Of a stretch of 64,000 nucleotides of DNA, positions 62,997 to 64,000 are shown one piece after another. Numbering within the stretch: position 1 is the stretch's first letter; each line of letters begins with the position of its first letter. Location of the stretch: positions 1 to 64,000 of the forward strand of contig NZ_QNUL01000025.1 in assembly GCF_003383615.1 (NCBI RefSeq), given 5' to 3'. Source of the DNA: Dyadobacter luteus. GTDB lineage: Bacteria > Bacteroidota > Bacteroidia > Cytophagales > Spirosomataceae. The position numbers and the translations under genes were made by a program. Below the pieces are notes generated by a model. It was given only the letters and a program-made list of their open reading frames with translations. It had not been told where the DNA came from and did no database searches.

Positions 62997-64000
62997 TTAG
63001 TACTGCGTCACCAGTTCTTTGTCTGTATGTTGATATTCAGAGGGTTTAAAAGCTGGCTCCTGAAAAAGCTCAACTTCCCAGCCCATATAATTGCCCAATG
63101 CTTCTTGCAAAATAGACGCTGTTTTTGAAGCATTCATTACCACGTGATGCTCAAAACCATTACGGCATATATAATTCATCAGTTTTTCAAGATTCGGGAT
63201 CTCAGCTACCGCCCTGTTTCCGAATGTTTTTAATGTATCGTCTGTAAGCCGTCCTTCTCCCACATAAGCTTTCATAATACCTTTCGGATCATCCGTACTG
63301 ATACGTCCGAAAGTCAGGGGCATCGCAGGCGTTCTGCCTGACAGCGCGCCGTATGTATTGTGCTCACCTACAGTTGTCCCTAATATTGGAGCCGTACTGA
63401 TCTCAATATCAGGCAGAAATGATTTCGCCCAGTTACCGCAGTGGAACAGCACGCATTTGTTCTCATCGTCGGCATAGTTATTATTCCAGTCTACCAGCGC
63501 ACTTGGGGAACCCGAAGCCAGCTGCATGGCGTACATACTCAGAGTACCCGTCACATCCACTTCGCAACCACTTGGCAAACCATTTTCACTCATGATGCTC
63601 ATACTTGTGCATACGTTACACCCGTAATTTTTCTGCACCGATGTCCAGCATTGAATAGCGGTTGCATCCAAAGCATTTTCCTGCATAAAATCAGAAAGCA
63701 CCACATCCAGTTTTGCCATTTGAATCAAAGCTTCGTTCGGCGTGCGACCTGTTGGTGCATAGTCACGTATTCTTTGCAGGCGTTGTTGTACCGATGCATC
63801 CTGGGCAGTCAGTTTTTGTGCATTGCCTAATATCTCAGACAAATCCACTGTCACCACCGATATGCCATTTCGTTGTAATATTTTCTCACTGTAGCGAACC
63901 GTATTGAAACCACCCGGACGTGCTCCAATCGCTCCTATTCTCATACTTCGCAATCCTTTCGTAACTCTGCACACTCCCATGAAGTCTTTCAGGTCGCGGA
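62997..64000 (-). CDS. L-fucose/L-arabinose isomerase-family protein, N-terminus beyond the window
   Basis: At least 334 residues of a sugar-isomerase-family protein; the frame runs without a stop to the right edge (residues 'RDLKDFMGVCRVTKGL' precede 'RIGAIGARPGGFNTVRYSE'), so the N-terminus is missing. 'NDYADDENKCVLFHCGNW'-like segments, 'ALSGRTPAMPLTFGRISTDDP' and 'HHVVMNA' are typical of the fucose isomerase-like group encoded beside split transketolases. It should convert an aldose to a ketose at the head of this operon. Confidence 0.85.
   Translation of the reverse strand, partial: RDLKDFMGVCRVTKGLRSMRIGAIGARPGGFNTVRYSEKILQRNGISVVTVDLSEILGNAQKLTAQDASVQQRLQRIRDYAPTGRTPNEALIQMAKLDVVLSDFMQENALDATAIQCWTSVQKNYGCNVCTSMSIMSENGLPSGCEVDVTGTLSMYAMQLASGSPSALVDWNNNYADDENKCVLFHCGNWAKSFLPDIEISTAPILGTTVGEHNTYGALSGRTPAMPLTFGRISTDDPKGIMKAYVGEGRLTDDTLKTFGNRAVAEIPNLEKLMNYICRNGFEHHVVMNASKTASILQEALGNYMGWEVELFQEPAFKPSEYQHTDKELVTQY

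Overview
The window looks like a chromosomal segment of a Bacteroidota bacterium of the Cytophagales, probably Dyadobacter-like. The supporting traits are T9SS C-terminal sorting domains, SusC/SusD pairs, an ECF sigma/FecR unit, TAnnTTTG-type -7 promoter elements, a zeaxanthin-type carotenoid operon and a Bacteroidota-style curli operon. No rRNA, tRNA or CRISPR was seen. The genus is inference; the phylum is well supported.

Layout. 1-110: the 5' end of a group IIC intron (minus strand, continuing off the left edge) sits just behind the terminator of a choice-of-anchor A adhesin gene (136-2199). 2.5-8.6 kb: an XRE/S24 regulator, then a B12-binding MerR (CarH-type) regulator leading crtI-crtB-idi-crtZ-crtYcd (IPP isomerisation, phytoene, lycopene, beta-carotene, zeaxanthin). 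8.6-12.4 kb: a convergent four-gene operon, UbiA prenyltransferase, type III PKS, methyltransferase and FAD oxidoreductase, which should make a prenylated aromatic or quinone-like lipid. 12.5-14 kb: Lrp/AsnC regulator plus EamA exporter. 14-23.3 kb: a minus-strand curli operon of two large curlins, two small curlin-like proteins, CsgE, CsgF, a CsgG with an added beta-barrel, a beta-propeller lipoprotein and a second choice-of-anchor A protein. A sigma factor is divergent from it (24.0 kb).

24.6-28.1 kb: cysteine desulfurase, an HD hydrolase, then the most interesting pair: a 50-residue signal-peptide-bearing precursor ending in CPGCGMG, followed 9 nt later by a DUF692/MNIO iron oxidase with an extra C-terminal domain. 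This is a minimal RiPP locus of the chryseobasin-related type. 28.7-39.7 kb: S9 peptidase, a ThuA/dehydrogenase/azurin-like multidomain protein, SusC/SusD and a small secreted protein. 39.8-48.1 kb: ECF sigma, FecR, STN-containing SusC, SusD, lipoprotein and di-haem peroxidase, a cell-surface signalling uptake system. 48.3-54.3 kb: a six-hairpin glycosidase-like protein, dispersed repeats, an FAD/NAD(P)-binding protein, a MOSC protein and a DUF2975/XRE pair. 54.4-64 kb: a minus-strand sugar operon (partial fucose/arabinose isomerase-like, split transketolase, DUF1593, Rbs-type ABC transporter with DUF2291, GH43).

All calls come from reading translated sequence and motifs; no database search was run.
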